A stretch of DNA of 64,000 bases from Sphingomonas abaci (GTDB lineage: Bacteria > Pseudomonadota > Alphaproteobacteria > Sphingomonadales > Sphingomonadaceae): the NCBI RefSeq assembly GCF_014199625.1, contig NZ_JACHNY010000006.1, positions 62,001 through 126,000 of the forward strand, read 5' to 3'. Positions within the stretch are counted from its first letter, which is position 1. Each line of letters starts with the position of its first letter. Under the pieces are notes generated by a model. The model searched no databases. It was not told where the DNA came from and saw only the letters and a program-made list of their open reading frames with translations. A program made the translations under genes and the position numbers. Shown here in pieces: positions 63,452 through 64,000 of the stretch.

Positions 63452-64000
63452 TCAGGCGATGCCGAACGGCACCACATGGTTGGCCTGGCTATGTCCCACC
63501 GCCGCGCGGCCCAGATAGGGCACGCCGAGCGTGGCGGCGGTGCGCGCGATCATCACCTCCAGCGGCTCGGTCCAGGCCGGCTCGTTCGCCTGGATGTCGT
63601 TGACCACGCCCAGCCGCACCCCCGCCAGTCCGCGCAGTTGCGTGGCATGGCCGACCGTCCACAACATCCGGTCGATCCGGTACATCGGCTCCGACACCTC
63701 CTCGATCACCAGCACATGGTCGGTCAGGTCGGGCAGCCAGGGCGTACCGATCAGCGCAGCGAGGATCGACAGGTTGAACGCCGCCGCCGGCCGGCCGTCC
63801 AGCCCCGGCTCCAGACCCTGCCGGTCGCCGCGCGCCAGCCAGCCAAGCGTGCGCGCCACCGTTTCGTCGCCCTTGGCCCGGTTGATGTCGGTCGCCATTG
63901 GCGCATGGATCGGCCGGCCGATCCGCCGGGCATAGAGCGCCGCCAGCACGAAGCCCATGTCCGAATAGCCGGCGTAGGTCTTGCGCGCGGCCGCCGCATT
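63452..64000 (-). CDS. LD-carboxypeptidase (peptidase S66), C-terminal part
   Basis: The final 182 residues of an S66 family serine peptidase, running off the right edge. The segment AGYSDMGFVLAALYARRIGR, the catalytic Glu region HVLVIEEVSEPMYRIDRMLW, and the closing His motif VGHSQANHVVPFG are those of muropeptide LD-carboxypeptidase, which recycles wall tetrapeptides. The nucleophile Ser lies further upstream, outside the window. Family is clear; which member (LdcA or microcin C self-immunity type) is not. Confidence 0.85.
   Translation of the reverse strand, partial: NAAAARKTYAGYSDMGFVLAALYARRIGRPIHAPMATDINRAKGDETVARTLGWLARGDRQGLEPGLDGRPAAAFNLSILAALIGTPWLPDLTDHVLVIEEVSEPMYRIDRMLWTVGHATQLRGLAGVRLGVVNDIQANEPAWTEPLEVMIARTAATLGVPYLGRAAVGHSQANHVVPFGIA

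Overview
The window is high-GC chromosomal DNA from an alphaproteobacterium, most likely a sphingomonad (Sphingomonas or a close relative). Supporting signs are the PhyR-NepR-EcfG general stress response module, an NDUFA12-type complex I accessory subunit, a complete mra/dcw division cluster with an alphaproteobacterial MraZ, a PopZ-free tat-scp-nagZ-argS block, and many genes joined by ATGA or GTGA overlaps. I see no phage, insertion sequence, CRISPR array or rRNA operon. One tRNA-Arg(CCU) gene is present.

Layout. 1-6.7 kb: a partial M3 peptidase, a Crp/Fnr regulator, tRNA-Arg, an M23 peptidase, and glnE-bcp-DUF455, followed by a tiny divergent gene whose product resembles NepR. 7.1-11.4 kb: the general stress response locus. 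phyR, a 45-residue membrane peptide and an EcfG-type sigma factor lie on the minus strand; nepR (probable TTG start) and a PhyP-like histidine kinase with a degenerate ATPase domain diverge on the plus strand, followed by an entericidin-like lipoprotein. 11.5-20.9 kb: an AI-2E family permease, then a long minus-strand block argS-SPOR-nagZ-scpA-scpB-tatA-tatB-tatC, and dgt. 21-42 kb: a SPOR/TPR protein and the division and wall cluster, transcribed leftward from mraZ to ftsZ. Two small genes (45 and 66 residues) are wedged between murE/murF and murC/murB, each with 4-base overlaps on both sides. A three-copy 10-bp-period repeat lies upstream of mraZ and could be the MraZ operator.

42-50 kb holds housekeeping genes: a cysteine synthase, an MliC-like lipoprotein, aat (overlapping tail-to-tail by 187 bp with a DUF2155 gene), an NDUFA12 homologue, DUF192, a double cold-shock protein, recX, a fatty acyl-AMP ligase, DUF3140 and MAPEG proteins. 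50.4-62 kb is a glycan-use locus: a GPH-type sugar symporter, GH31, GH3, an SGNH esterase, a ROK sugar kinase, a ROK repressor and a GH9 endoglucanase. Together these would cut a beta-glucan or xyloglucan-like polymer, trim the side chains, import the sugars and phosphorylate them. 62-64 kb ends with a glycine-zipper lipoprotein, an OsmC protein, a small membrane protein and a partial LD-carboxypeptidase.

The window is rich in cell envelope functions: lipid II synthesis and its division machinery, wall turnover (NagZ, M23, LD-carboxypeptidase), Tat export and SPOR proteins. The best candidates for something undescribed are the second NepR-like peptide near glnE and the two small, translationally coupled genes inside the wall-synthesis operon.
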